Of a stretch of 39,498 nucleotides of DNA, positions 25,173 through 33,655 are shown in pieces. Location: assembly GCA_011524975.1 (NCBI GenBank), contig WTJD01000200.1:1-39498 (forward strand). Direction: 5' to 3'. Position 1 is the stretch's first letter. Each line of letters opens with the position of its first letter. Source of the DNA: Lysobacterales bacterium. Lineage in GTDB: Bacteria; Pseudomonadota; Gammaproteobacteria; Xanthomonadales; SZUA-36. The notes under the pieces were generated by a model. That model saw nothing but the letters and a program-made list of their open reading frames with translations, was not told the DNA's origin and did no database searches. The translations under genes were made by a program, and so were the position numbers.

Positions 25173-25923
25173 GGTAGCCCCCGTGAATGGCGACGATGCC
25201 GCCGGAAAGATTCTGATAGCGCACGCCGGTGAATCCGGCCGCGCGCATCATCTCTGCCAGGGTTTGCTGGTCAGGATGTTTGCGAATGCTCTCTGCCAGG
25301 TATTGATAACTGTCCGCGTCGCCCGCGATGAAACGGCCCAGTATCGGTAACACGCCGAATGAGTATCCGTCATACAGCTTGCTGAGCGTGCGCGGCTGAA
25401 CGCTTGAGAACTCCAGGATACTGGCCTTGCCGCCGGGCTTGAGCACGCGGTGCATCTCGCGCAGGGCGCTGTCTTTGTCCGTGACGTTGCGCAGGCCGAA
25501 AGCGATCGTTACCGCGTCAAAATGCCCATCGGGGAACGGCAGTGATTCGGCATTGGCCAGGGCGTAACGAATGTGGCCGACCAGGCCGCGGTCTTCGAGC
25601 CGCCGCCGGCCGACCGCCAGCATGGCGGGATTGATATCGCTCAGCACGACCTCTCCGGAGCCCCCCACCTTGCGGCTGAGCAGCGCCGCGATATCTCCCG
25701 TGCCGCCGGCCAGGTCCAGCACGCGATCGCCGCGCCCGATCCCGCTGGTCGCCACGAAATGGCGTTTCCAGAAGCGGTGCACGCCCAGGGACATCAGGTC
25801 GTTCATCAGGTCGTAGTTGTCAGCCACGGACTCGAACACCTGGTGCACCAGGCGGGTCTTTTCCGCGACGGGCACTTCACGGTAACCGAAGTGCGTTGTT
25901 CGCTCGCTGTTCCTGTCCATCAT
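25165..25923 (-). CDS. ubiE: UbiE, ubiquinone/menaquinone C-methyltransferase
   Basis: 252 residues, as expected for UbiE. It opens THFGYREVP and [26 protein letters not shown], then has the SAM-binding motif [42 protein letters not shown] and [13 protein letters not shown], all typical of UbiE. It methylates the ring carbon of demethoxy-quinol intermediates. Two adjacent ATGs at 25923 and 25920 follow GAGGT; either may be used, and the upstream GTG at 25935 is less likely. It leads the ubiEJB operon and lies 90 bases after hslU on the same strand. Confidence 0.97.
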   Translation of the reverse strand: MMDRNSERTTHFGYREVPVAEKTRLVHQVFESVADNYDLMNDLMSLGVHRFWKRHFVATSGIGRGDRVLDLAGGTGDIAALLSRKVGGSGEVVLSDINPAMLAVGRRRLEDRGLVGHIRYALANAESLPFPDGHFDAVTIAFGLRNVTDKDSALREMHRVLKPGGKASILEFSSVQPRTLSKLYDGYSFGVLPILGRFIAGDADSYQYLAESIRKHPDQQTLAEMMRAAGFTGVRYQNLSGGIVAIHGGYHA

Positions 25924-25948
25924 GACCTCGAGCACCCGCTGTCAGGGG

Positions 25949-25965
25949 GCTGGCAGACTGCCAGC
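25949..25965 (-). terminator. Hairpin between hslU and ubiE
   Basis: GCTGGCA and TGCCAGC form a perfect seven-base stem with a three-base loop in the 90-base gap after hslU. There is no T-run on the minus strand, so it may slow polymerase or protect the 3' end without ending transcription. Confidence 0.3.
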
Positions 25966-26013
25966 TTCACGCCGCTATTGTAACCGGAGCGCTCGCTCAG
26001 AGGATGTCACGGA

Positions 26014-27351
26014 TCAGAGGATGTAGCGGCTCAGGTCCTCATCACCCGCCAGGTTGTCGAGATGCTCGTTAACGTAGGCGGCGTCCAGGCGGATTGTCTC
26101 GCCGGAACGATCAGGCGCCTCGTAGGAGATGACATCCAGCAGTTTCTCCATCACCGTGTGCAAACGGCGTGCGCCGATGTTCTCGGTGGTTTCATTGACC
26201 TGCCACGCAATCTCCGCGATGCGCTGAATGGCGTCTTCGGTAAAGCCGAGGTCTACGCCCTCGGTATCCATCAGGGCCCGGTACTGTTCCTGCAGCGAGG
26301 CCTGCGGTTCTGTGAGGATGCGCTTGAAGTCGTCGACGTTGAGCGCTCTCAGCTCCACCCGGATCGGCAGCCGGCCCTGCAGTTCGGGGATCAGGTCTGA
26401 AGGCTTGGACAGGTGGAATGCGCCGGAGGCAATAAAAAGGATATGGTCCGTCTTGATCATGCCGTAGCGCGTCGACACGGTGCAGCCCTCGACCAGCGGC
26501 AGCAGATCACGCTGCACGCCCTCGCGCGAGACATCAGCACCGGCATACTCGGAGCGCTTGGCCACCTTGTCCAGCTCATCGATGAACACGATGCCGTTTT
26601 GCTCGGCATTTTGCAGCGCCTGTTGCTTGATCTCTTCCTCGTTGACCAGCCGGGCGGACTCCTCATCCAGGAGCAGTGGATAGGCATCCTTGATGCGCAT
26701 CTTGCGTTTCTGTGTTTTTTGCCCGCCCATGTTCTGAAACATACCCTGCAGCTGGCTGGCCATCTCCTCCATACCGGGCGGCGTCATGATGTCGATGCCG
26801 ATCTGCATGCTGACGTCGAACTCGATTTCGCGCTCGTCCAGCTCGCCGGCGACCAGTTGACGCCGCAGCTTCTGCCTCGTGGCACTGTCCTGCTCTGCCG
26901 GATCGCTGGGCTCGTTGGCAAAACCGACACCCTGCGGCTGGGGCAGCAGGATATCCAGTATGCGTTCACGCGCGGCGTCCTCGGCGCGTGAGCGAACCTT
27001 GGCGGTCTCCATCTCGCGCGTCATTTTGAAGCTCATGTCGACCAAGTCACGGATGATGGCCTCCACGTCCTTGCCGACGTAGCCCACCTCGGTGAACTTG
27101 GTGGCCTCCACCTTGATGAACGGTGCGTTGGCGAGTGCTGCCAGCCGTCGGGCAATCTCGGTCTTGCCAACGCCGGTCGGCCCGATCATGAGAATGTTCT
27201 TGGGCGTGATCTCATTGCGCAGGTTTTCGCTGACCTGCATGCGCCGCCAGCGGTTGCGCAGCGCGATCGCCACCGCGCGCTTGGCGTCGGATTGGCTGAT
27301 GATGTGCTTGTCCAGTTCCTGGACAATCTCTCTGGGGGTCATTTGGGACAT
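26014..27351 (-). CDS. hslU: HslU (ClpY), ATPase subunit of the HslUV protease
   Basis: 445 residues of the AAA+ family. The Walker A box is GPTGVGKTE (57-65), the pore-loop region reads VGYVGKDVE, Walker B is [12 protein letters not shown], and sensor 2 lies in [15 protein letters not shown]; the C-terminus ends DEDLSRYIL, the tail that inserts into HslV. HslU unfolds damaged or regulatory proteins and threads them into the HslV chamber. Two ATGs (27351 and 27342) could start it. It lies 13 bases after hslV, and both are expected to be heat-induced from the sigma-32-type promoter upstream of hslV. Confidence 0.98.
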   Translation of the reverse strand: MSQMTPREIVQELDKHIISQSDAKRAVAIALRNRWRRMQVSENLRNEITPKNILMIGPTGVGKTEIARRLAALANAPFIKVEATKFTEVGYVGKDVEAIIRDLVDMSFKMTREMETAKVRSRAEDAARERILDILLPQPQGVGFANEPSDPAEQDSATRQKLRRQLVAGELDEREIEFDVSMQIGIDIMTPPGMEEMASQLQGMFQNMGGQKTQKRKMRIKDAYPLLLDEESARLVNEEEIKQQALQNAEQNGIVFIDELDKVAKRSEYAGADVSREGVQRDLLPLVEGCTVSTRYGMIKTDHILFIASGAFHLSKPSDLIPELQGRLPIRVELRALNVDDFKRILTEPQASLQEQYRALMDTEGVDLGFTEDAIQRIAEIAWQVNETTENIGARRLHTVMEKLLDVISYEAPDRSGETIRLDAAYVNEHLDNLAGDEDLSRYIL

Positions 27352-27364
27352 GGTCCTGGTGTCT

Positions 27365-27907
27365 CTAGTCCAGTTGCAGCGTTTCGATGGTCACGCTGTC
27401 GTTGGTGTAAATACAGATGTCGGCAGCGATGCCAAGCGCCCGCCGCACGATGGTCTCGGCGTCGAGGTCCGAATCGGCCAGCAATGCCATTGCGGCCGCC
27501 TGGGCGAAAGCGCCCCCTGAGCCGATGGCGATAAGCCCGTTTTCCGGCTGTATCACATCGCCGTTGCCTGAAATCAGCAGTGAATGCTCCTTGTCGGCGA
27601 TGGCCAGCAGCGCTTCCAGACGGCGCAGCATGCGGTCGGTCCGCCAGTCCTTGGCCATTTCCACCGCGGCCCTGACGAGATTGCCCGAGTGCTTCTCCAG
27701 CTTGCCCTCGAAGCGCTCGAACAAGGTAAACGCGTCGGCGGTGGCGCCGGCAAATCCCGCAACCACCTGGTTGTTGTACAGGCGTCGGACCTTTCTCGCG
27801 TTGGCTTTCATGACGGTGTTGCCGAGCGTCACCTGGCCGTCTCCGCCCATAACGACCTGATTGCCACGGCGGACCGAACATATGGTAGTACCGTGATACT
27901 GTTCCAC
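27365..27907 (-). CDS. hslV: HslV (ClpQ), threonine protease subunit of HslUV
   Basis: 180 residues of the N-terminal-nucleophile family. The peptide MEQYHG is expected to be removed to expose the catalytic threonine of TTICSVRRG. The segment [14 protein letters not shown] and the [17 protein letters not shown] motif are signatures of HslV. It starts with a GTG at 27907, well supported by AGGAG six bases upstream; there is no in-frame ATG before the conserved threonine. HslV forms the proteolytic double ring capped by HslU. It is the first gene of the hslVU operon. Confidence 0.98.
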   Translation of the reverse strand: MEQYHGTTICSVRRGNQVVMGGDGQVTLGNTVMKANARKVRRLYNNQVVAGFAGATADAFTLFERFEGKLEKHSGNLVRAAVEMAKDWRTDRMLRRLEALLAIADKEHSLLISGNGDVIQPENGLIAIGSGGAFAQAAAMALLADSDLDAETIVRRALGIAADICIYTNDSVTIETLQLD

Positions 27908-27938
27908 GGCCAGCTCCTGTTGCCTTCAGTGTCTGCTT

Positions 27939-27967
27939 AGGTGGGGTTGTGGATAAGAATTTGCAAG
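27939..27967 (-). promoter_or_regulatory. Sigma-32-type heat-shock promoter of hslVU
   Basis: On the minus strand CTTGCAA (27967-27961) and CCCCACCT (27946-27939) are separated by 14 bases, close to the heat-shock consensus CTTGAAA-N13-15-CCCCATNT. The implied transcript starts near 27931 and has a leader of about 25 bases containing the AGGAG of hslV. HslVU is a classic heat-shock operon, which supports the call. Confidence 0.65.
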
Positions 27968-27995
27968 CAGGTTAACCTTCGCACCGGGAAGAACC

Positions 27996-29132
27996 ATGAC
28001 ATTGATATCCGCTGATCATCTTTTCGCCCTGGTCGCCATCGTCGTGGCGGGCGCCGCCTTCGCATTCTGGGCGGAAAGCCAACGATGGGGGCGGCAGGTG
28101 TCCGGCCCGGTGTGGGCCATACTGTTTGGGCTTTTGCTGTCCAATACCGGCGTGGTGCCGGCCAGCACGCCCGTGTTTTCAATGGTCAGCGACCTGCTGG
28201 TTCCCGCGGCCATTCCCCTGTTGCTGTTCAAGGCCAATCTGCGGCGCATCATCGCCGAGACCGGCCCGATGCTGCTGGCATTCATGATCGGCGTATTCGG
28301 CGCCGCCCTGGGTGCGGTGATCGGCTTCTACCTTCTGCCGCTGGGGGCGGAAGCGGTGCAACTGGCGGGCGTGTTCACCGCGACCTATACCGGCGGTTCG
28401 ATGAACTTCGTGGCCGTTGCCAAAGCGGTGGGTTTTAATGACTCTTCCCAGTATGCGGCGGCCATGGCGGCGGACAACCTGGTGGGCACGCCTTATTTGC
28501 TGGTCCTGGTCATCATTCCATCCATCGCCTGGGTGCGCCGGCGGTTTGCCTCGCCCATCATTGAGGAGACCGCGCGGGAGCGCGTGGAACACCCCGCTGA
28601 AGAAGGTTCCGGCACGCTGAACCTGATTCATCTGAGTGGCGCCCTCGCGCTGAGCCTGGCCATTTGCGCCTTGGGTTTCCAGGTGGCGGACGCATTGGGC
28701 ATCGGCCGCTACGGAATCCTGTTCATCACCGCGTTTGCCGTCATCATCGCCAATATCAGCCCGGCTGCCATGTCCCGGCTACAGGGTGATTTCGAACTGG
28801 GCACACTGTTCATGTACCTTTTCTTCGTCACCATCGGGGCCTCGGCCAACCTGTTCGAACTGGCCGGAGAAGCCATGATCCTGGTGCCGTACGCGATGAT
28901 GATCGTGGGCAGCCACCTGTTGGTGCTGATGATCGGAACGAAACTTCTGAAGATCGACCTGGCCGAAGCGCTGGTTGCCTCCAATGCCTGCATCATGGGC
29001 CCGGCCACGGCGGCGGCCATTGCGGCAGGGCAGGGTTGGCGCGGCCTGGTCACCCCCGGTTTGCTGGTCGGCGTGCTCGGTTACGTCATTGCCAATTTCC
29101 TGGGCGTGGCGGTGACGGAATTGTTGGGGTAG
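27996..29132 (+). CDS. DUF819-family integral membrane protein (YjcL-like)
   Basis: 378 residues with about ten to eleven membrane helices. The segments [37 protein letters not shown] and [21 protein letters not shown] are the conserved parts of DUF819, a family of putative transporters with an inverted-repeat fold related to sodium-linked carriers. The glycine- and asparagine-rich breaks in the middle of helices ([16 protein letters not shown]) look like substrate-binding points of a carrier. No substrate is established. It begins at an ATG, is divergent from hslV, and is followed four bases later by a cupin gene that may be cotranscribed. Confidence 0.88.
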   Translation: MTLISADHLFALVAIVVAGAAFAFWAESQRWGRQVSGPVWAILFGLLLSNTGVVPASTPVFSMVSDLLVPAAIPLLLFKANLRRIIAETGPMLLAFMIGVFGAALGAVIGFYLLPLGAEAVQLAGVFTATYTGGSMNFVAVAKAVGFNDSSQYAAAMAADNLVGTPYLLVLVIIPSIAWVRRRFASPIIEETARERVEHPAEEGSGTLNLIHLSGALALSLAICALGFQVADALGIGRYGILFITAFAVIIANISPAAMSRLQGDFELGTLFMYLFFVTIGASANLFELAGEAMILVPYAMMIVGSHLLVLMIGTKLLKIDLAEALVASNACIMGPATAAAIAAGQGWRGLVTPGLLVGVLGYVIANFLGVAVTELLG

Positions 29133-29136
29133 GCGC

Positions 29137-29502
29137 ATGGAGTACCGGGCCATCAATCTGGCAGAAAAACTGGGCAAGGTGTCTGAGCTGTGGTCGCCGC
29201 GCGTTATTGCGGGGCTGAACGATTACCGGTTCAAGGTCGCTCGCGTTCAGGGCGAGTTCGTGTGGCATGCCCACGAGGACACCGACGAGGCCTTTATCGT
29301 GTTATCCGGTCAATTGGTCATTCGCTTTCGGGATGGCGAGGTGCGGCTGAGCGAAGGCGAGATGTTCGTGGTACCCAAGGGTGTCGAGCACTGCCCCGTG
29401 GCAGAGGATGAGTGTCACCTGTTGCTGGTAGAGCCGGCCGGCGTGGTGAATACCGGAGACGCCGGGGGCGAGCGGTCCGCGCCGGTGGATCAATGGGTTT
29501 GA
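29137..29502 (+). CDS. Single-domain cupin protein
   Basis: 121 residues forming one cupin barrel. Motif 1 is [18 protein letters not shown], with His-x-His and a following Glu as metal ligands; motif 2 is [14 protein letters not shown] with the last histidine. All four usual ligands are present, so a metal-bound form is likely. Similar small cupins act as sugar isomerases, dioxygenases or binding proteins, and nothing here decides between them. It starts four bases after the DUF819 gene, so it is probably in the same operon. Confidence 0.85.
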   Translation: MEYRAINLAEKLGKVSELWSPRVIAGLNDYRFKVARVQGEFVWHAHEDTDEAFIVLSGQLVIRFRDGEVRLSEGEMFVVPKGVEHCPVAEDECHLLLVEPAGVVNTGDAGGERSAPVDQWV

Positions 29503-29520
29503 GCCATTGGGAGCATTGAG

Positions 29521-30144
29521 TTGGTGAGCGGGTTTTTTACCGAGTTGTTCAGGGCGCTGTTCCAGGCGACGCTGCCACTGGCCGCGTTTTCTTTCGCGCT
29601 TATCTGGTGGGCCATCAAGCGCGGCTACTTCAAAGGCGAGGGCGGTGTCAGGGCCCTGGATCGCGAGGTCAAGGAATTCAACAAGAACCGCAAGCTGGAG
29701 AAGAAGCAGCGCAAACAGGCAAAGAAAAACGGGGAAGAGCTCGCCGGACCGGGCAGACGCAAAACGGACCCCGTTGCCGAGAAATGGCTGGCCTTTGGCG
29801 GTGGTTTCTACGGCCTGGTGGCTTTCTATACCTATGTGCTGATCGAGTGGGATGAAATCGTTGAATTTGTCGCCAATTTCGGTGGCTTTTGGTCCATGGT
29901 CAGCAACGTCTCCGTGGGCGCGATCATCAGTCTGATCATCAATTCCATCATGAATTTTATAGCGGCCCTTATCTGGCCCGTTTACTGGATGGGCAAGGCG
30001 GCCACCGAGTGGCTGTGGTTGTGGCTGGTGGCCGCATATGCAGGCTACTGGCTGGGGGCAAAATGTGCGCAGCACGCCGTGATGAAACAATGGGGTTTTG
30101 ATGTCAGGTGGCCGCTCGGGCTCAAGGATGAAGACGAGGATTGA
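29521..30144 (+). CDS. Membrane protein of unknown function
   Basis: About 207 residues. An N-terminal membrane helix (FQATLPLAAFSFALIWWAI) is followed by a strongly basic, lysine-rich stretch of about 45 residues (REVKEFNKNRKLEKKQRKQ) and then three further helices (near AFGGGFYGLVAFYTYVLIEW, VSVGAIISLIINSIMNFIAAL and WLWLWLVAAYAGYWLGA). The C-terminus is acidic (LKDEDED). The basic segment should be cytoplasmic. It starts at TTG 29521 (seven bases after GGGAG) or the next codon, GTG 29524. It lies 18 bases after the cupin gene. No family is recognised. Confidence 0.75.
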   Translation: MVSGFFTELFRALFQATLPLAAFSFALIWWAIKRGYFKGEGGVRALDREVKEFNKNRKLEKKQRKQAKKNGEELAGPGRRKTDPVAEKWLAFGGGFYGLVAFYTYVLIEWDEIVEFVANFGGFWSMVSNVSVGAIISLIINSIMNFIAALIWPVYWMGKAATEWLWLWLVAAYAGYWLGAKCAQHAVMKQWGFDVRWPLGLKDEDED

Positions 30145-30245
30145 TCGACTCGCCTTTCCCCCGGCTCTTCTCGCCTGAGGGCTCGGCCTGTTTTTTGTGA
30201 GCGCGCCCCCGGCCGGTCCGCGTAGCGAGAAGTTAAAAAACCCCA

Positions 30246-30305
30246 CTGAGTAGAGATCACCTGAGCAGACATCAACTGAGCAGAAATCAGCTGAGCAGGG
30301 GTCAG
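30246..30305. repeat. Four tandem 15-bp repeats at the 3' end of xerC
   Basis: Units at 30246-30260, 30261-30275, 30276-30290 and 30291-30305 follow the pattern CTGAGCAGANATCAN with one to four differences each. The rightmost unit contains the xerC stop codon. Because 15 is a multiple of three, every unit supplies a TGA in the xerC frame, giving four stops in a row. Only four units are present, with no spacers, so this is a minisatellite and not a CRISPR array. Confidence 0.9.
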
Positions 30306-31204
30306 GTGTCGTCCTTGGTTTTTTTCCTGGCCCTCGGATGCGCTTTGTCATACACCCGCGCCAGGTGCTGGAAATCAAGATGGGTGTACACCTGGGTGGT
30401 GGAAATGTCCGCGTGACCCAGCAATTCCTGCACGGCGCGGAGGTCGCCGGATGATTCCAGCATATGGCTGGCGAAACTGTGTCGCAGCAGGTGGGGGTGC
30501 ACGTGGCTGGGCAGCCCCTGTCGCCGGGCCCAGTAACGAATGCGTGCCTGTATGGCGCGTGGTGAAATGGGGTGGCCGCGATTGCTGACGAATACGGCGG
30601 GCTCTTGAAGCCTGGCCATCGCGGCTCGGGATTTTCTCCACGCCAGCAGGGCCTCCACCGCCTTGCGCCCCACGGGCACGATCCGGGCCCGATTGCCTTT
30701 GCCGGTGATATGCACCGTGCCTGAGCCCAGGTCGAGTTGCGTCCATTCGAGACCCGCGAGTTCAGACAGTCTGAGCCCGGAGGAATAGAAGAGCTCCATG
30801 ATGGCCTTGTCGCGGATGGCCAGAGGCGACTCATCGGGTATATCGAGCAATCGTCCAATGGTGTCGGCATCCAGCGTGGCGGGCAGATGGCGCGCGCTTT
30901 TGGGCGCTCTTACGCCGGCGCCGGGATTCTGCTCCACGTGGCCCTCACGCAGCAGCCAGCGGAAGAAAGCGCGGATGGAGGAAAGCACGCGCTGCAGGGA
31001 TTTGCCGCCCAGTCCCTGCCGATGCCGGCGCGCAATGAACGCCCGTACATGGTGTTCGCTGACCCGGGCCGGATCGCTGATGTCCTGGGCGATCAGGAAG
31101 TCACGAAATGCCGTGAGATCGCGGCCGTAAGCCTCGACCGTGCGCGCAGACAGCCCGCGCTCGTGCCGCAGATAGGCGGTAAACCGGTCAAGGTGGGTTT
31201 GCAC
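30302..31204 (-). CDS. xerC: XerC, site-specific tyrosine recombinase
   Basis: 300 residues. The N-terminal SAM-like domain reads FTAYLRHERGLSARTVEAYGRDL; the catalytic domain has Arg145 (SGLRLSE), Lys169 (TGKGN), His238 and Arg241 (HPHLLRHSFASH), His264 (LLGHADIS) and the nucleophile Tyr273 (QVYTHL). With XerD it resolves chromosome dimers at dif during cell division. The GTG at 31204 is supported by AGGAA about nine bases upstream and by the family N-terminus. It lies 32 bases after the DUF484 gene, in the lptM-dapF-DUF484-xerC order known from Escherichia coli. The stop lies within a short tandem repeat. Confidence 0.97.
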   Translation of the reverse strand: MQTHLDRFTAYLRHERGLSARTVEAYGRDLTAFRDFLIAQDISDPARVSEHHVRAFIARRHRQGLGGKSLQRVLSSIRAFFRWLLREGHVEQNPGAGVRAPKSARHLPATLDADTIGRLLDIPDESPLAIRDKAIMELFYSSGLRLSELAGLEWTQLDLGSGTVHITGKGNRARIVPVGRKAVEALLAWRKSRAAMARLQEPAVFVSNRGHPISPRAIQARIRYWARRQGLPSHVHPHLLRHSFASHMLESSGDLRAVQELLGHADISTTQVYTHLDFQHLARVYDKAHPRARKKTKDDT

Positions 31205-31236
31205 GCGCGGGGTTCCTGGCGCGCCGCGAACGAGGC

Positions 31237-31929
31237 TCAGGCTGAGCGGCGCTGCTTGCTGGGTTCGGCCAGTTCCAGCCGCCGCGTGATGACGGTGGCC
31301 AGCAGGTCGAGAAACAAGGTGCCCATGCCGGGGTAGAAATACGCGGCATCACTGCTGCCGATGGCGAGCAGCCCGTCTTTGCCCAGCGGAACCAGCGCGG
31401 TGGACTGCACCCATTGGGCCCGGTTGCCAAAAAGAAAATCCAGCTTGTTGCGGTTCAGGCGTCCGCAGATGGTCTCGCCTTTGTCGAGGGTTTCCTCGAA
31501 AGGCTTGAGTTCCGGGTCATCCCGCCGCAGGTTGAGCACCGGCGTCTTGGCCTGTGTTTCCACATCGCGGTCGAACAGGCTGATGTTGAGGATGTCGGCT
31601 TTGAATTCGCTGAGCAGCGCCTGGCTGAGGTGATCGAAAAACGGTCCCAGACCCTCGATGACCATCAGCTCCAGGGTGAGATGATGCAGCCGCGTCATCA
31701 GCGCCTCGTTGTCCGTCGCCACCTGCACCAGCTGGTTCAGCTTGCGTGACAGGGACCGATTCTGTTCACGCAGGCGCTGGACCTGTTTCTCGATCAGGGA
31801 TACCGCCTGTCCACTTTCGTGGGGCAGGTTGAGTTGATCGAGAATCTCGGGGTGCTCAAGCAGAAAATTGGGTTCCTTGCGAAGGTATTTCGCCACAATT
31901 TCTGTCATTGATCGGCTTTTGTCGCTCAT
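31237..31929 (-). CDS. DUF484-family protein
   Basis: 230 residues. The N-terminus IVAKYLRKEPNFLLEHPEILDQLNLPHESGQAVSLIEKQV is the hallmark of DUF484, here quoted in outline; a coiled coil (about 45-70, RLREQNRSLSRKLNQL) leads into a GAF-like domain ending LLAIGSSDAAYFYPGMGTLF. The family (E. coli YigA) always sits between dapF and xerC and has no proven function. Its ATG overlaps the dapF stop by one base (TAATG). Confidence 0.93.
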   Translation of the reverse strand: MSDKSRSMTEIVAKYLRKEPNFLLEHPEILDQLNLPHESGQAVSLIEKQVQRLREQNRSLSRKLNQLVQVATDNEALMTRLHHLTLELMVIEGLGPFFDHLSQALLSEFKADILNISLFDRDVETQAKTPVLNLRRDDPELKPFEETLDKGETICGRLNRNKLDFLFGNRAQWVQSTALVPLGKDGLLAIGSSDAAYFYPGMGTLFLDLLATVITRRLELAEPSKQRRSA

Positions 31930-32753
31930 TAAACAGTCCCTTGAAACACGTAGGCGGCGGGTCCGGTCATCAAAAGGCGCTTCTCAGCGCCATCTTGTTC
32001 TACTTTTAGTGTACCACCTTCCTGAATGATCTCGACGGTCGATTCTGTCAGTCCCGCCCTGGAAAGCACGGCGGCAGCGGCACAGGCGCCTGATCCGCAG
32101 GACCGGGTCTCGCCCGTGCCTCGCTCGAAAACGCGCAGCCGCACGGTTTTCCTGTCCAGCACCTGGGCGAATCCAGCATTGCAGCCTTCGGGAAATGCGG
32201 CGTGCCGGGAAATCAGCGGCCCCAGGTCGTTCAGGCGCGCGGCACACAGATCATCCACCGGTATCACCGCGTGCGGGTTACCCATCGAGACGGCTCCGGC
32301 CCTGACAGGTCCTGCGGCGGTCTCCAGCCGGTACCAACCCTGATCGGGGCGCAGACTCAGCGGTATGGCGCCCGGCGCCCACTCGGGCTGGCCCATATCG
32401 GCCCTGAATACCCCGGGCTCGATCCATTCAACCCGGGTGACCCCGGCCGGCCCGTCCAGCAGCAGGGAAGCATCGCGGGTGGGCGCATTCCGCTCCAGAT
32501 AGAGCGCGATGCAGCGCACGCCATTACCGCACTGCCGCGCCTTGCTGCCGTCGGCATTCCAGACCTCGAATTGCACAGCGCAGGCCTCATGGTCCGATGA
32601 CCTGAGCACCAACAGTTGATCACAGCCAATGCCGGTGTGCCGGTCGGAGATTTGCCGGGCCCTCGCCGGGTCGAGTTCGAAGTGCTGTTCCCGCAGATCC
32701 AGCAGGACGAAGTCATTACCGGCGCCGTGCATTTTGTGAAACACGACAGCCAT
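31929..32753 (-). CDS. dapF: DapF, diaminopimelate epimerase
   Basis: 274 residues, the usual length. The two catalytic cysteines are Cys75 in RQCGNGVRC and Cys219 in ETRSCGSGACAAA; the opening FHKMHGAGNDFVLLD and the central MGNPHAV are family signatures. It converts LL- to meso-diaminopimelate for lysine and peptidoglycan synthesis. The ATG at 32753 is ten bases after the methyltransferase stop. It should not be confused with the diaminopropionate pathway at 16740-18798, which is chemically unrelated. Confidence 0.98.
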   Translation of the reverse strand: MAVVFHKMHGAGNDFVLLDLREQHFELDPARARQISDRHTGIGCDQLLVLRSSDHEACAVQFEVWNADGSKARQCGNGVRCIALYLERNAPTRDASLLLDGPAGVTRVEWIEPGVFRADMGQPEWAPGAIPLSLRPDQGWYRLETAAGPVRAGAVSMGNPHAVIPVDDLCAARLNDLGPLISRHAAFPEGCNAGFAQVLDRKTVRLRVFERGTGETRSCGSGACAAAAVLSRAGLTESTVEIIQEGGTLKVEQDGAEKRLLMTGPAAYVFQGTV

Positions 32754-32763
32754 GGCGCGGTGC

Positions 32764-33432
32764 TCAGGCGGCCAGCCTGCCCGCCGCCAGCCAGTGGCGG
32801 TCGCTGGGGGTCTGAAGATTGAGGTGTTCCAGCCCCGCGCGCGACAGCTGATCTTCGATCTCCGAGACGGTGTAGGCGGCCAGCAGGGAGTTGTAAAAGT
32901 CTTCTTTCAGAACCACCGGGGCGTCAGCGGCATAGGTGTCCACCAGCCGGGCCGCTTCCTGCTCGTCCCGCGGTCGTCGCAGGTCCATCACCAGGATCGC
33001 CGAGCCAGGACGGCCCAACTGGCAGGCGCTGTTCCACAGGGTCATGGGGTCAGGCAGGTGATGCAGCAGGCTGTTGCTGGTGATCGCGTCGAAGGAGTGC
33101 CGGCTCAGGCCGGGATCCGGCAGATACGCGTGGCGCAGCATGACCCTGCGCTCCAGCCCAGCCGCCATGACCGCCTCACGCGCCCTTCGGAGCATGTTTT
33201 CGCCGGCGTCGATGCCGGTAATTCGCCAGCCAGGCAGTCGTTGGGCGATACGGATGCAAATATCTGCCGGGCCGCAGCCCAGGTCTGCCAGGTTCCCGGT
33301 TCCGGGTAAGTCCTGGAAAGCATCGAGAAGCGCCCGCGTGAACAATGCGTTGGATTCTTCGAAATCAGCCTCGGCGTAGGCCTGGGTCTGCTCCTCCGAA
33401 TCCATCAGCTCGGGTTCGGGCTTACGCTCCAT
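32764..33432 (-). CDS. Class I SAM-dependent methyltransferase
   Basis: 222 residues with motif I LADLGCGPADICIRIA, the acidic residue after strand 2 in ITGIDAGENML, the motif around FDAITSNSLLHHLPDP and the later strand GSAILVMDLRRPRDEQEA. The substrate is unknown; overall shape resembles small-molecule or tRNA/quinone methyltransferases and not DNA enzymes. The ATG at 33432 overlaps the end of lptM by 11 bases. It is inserted between lptM and dapF, which are adjacent in E. coli. Confidence 0.85.
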   Translation of the reverse strand: MERKPEPELMDSEEQTQAYAEADFEESNALFTRALLDAFQDLPGTGNLADLGCGPADICIRIAQRLPGWRITGIDAGENMLRRAREAVMAAGLERRVMLRHAYLPDPGLSRHSFDAITSNSLLHHLPDPMTLWNSACQLGRPGSAILVMDLRRPRDEQEAARLVDTYAADAPVVLKEDFYNSLLAAYTVSEIEDQLSRAGLEHLNLQTPSDRHWLAAGRLAA

Positions 33433-33574
33433 CCTCTTCCCCGCTTTCTTCCTCCTGGCTTGCCGGCGGCCCGGGCGGGCCGTCCTCGGGCAGGTAGAGC
33501 GCGCCTTTGTTACCGCAGGCATTGAGCGCGACAGCCATGAGCGCCAGCGTCAGCAGTGTTTTGAAACCTTTCAT
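33422..33574 (-). CDS. lptM: LptM-like small lipoprotein
   Basis: 50 residues with a lipoprotein signal ending ALNAC (Cys20), followed by GNKGALYLP, the signature of LptM (YifL). The rest is a short Pro/Glu-rich tail. In E. coli LptM binds the LptD-LptE translocon and helps its oxidative folding. The ATG at 33574 is the only reasonable start. It opens the operon lptM-methyltransferase-dapF-DUF484-xerC and is divergent from the esterase gene. Confidence 0.92.
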   Translation of the reverse strand: MKGFKTLLTLALMAVALNACGNKGALYLPEDGPPGPPASQEEESGEEDGA

Positions 33575-33655
33575 GAGCCTATGGTCAGCCGGATGGACTG
33601 CTACACTATACGCCATGAAACGGACTGCATCAGCAGGCAGGGAGCACAGTGGCCA

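Noticed and set aside
30246-30305. CRISPR-like array
   Set aside because: Repeats are directly tandem with no spacers and only 15 bases long.
29302-30870. A 522-codon minus-strand frame crossing xerC, the repeat and two plus-strand genes
   Set aside because: It is out of frame with xerC, runs through the tandem repeat and is antisense to the membrane protein and cupin genes; composition is not protein-like.
33581-33655. N-terminal extension of the esterase
   Set aside because: The extra residues are unlike the family and the ATG at 33656 has a good ribosome binding site.
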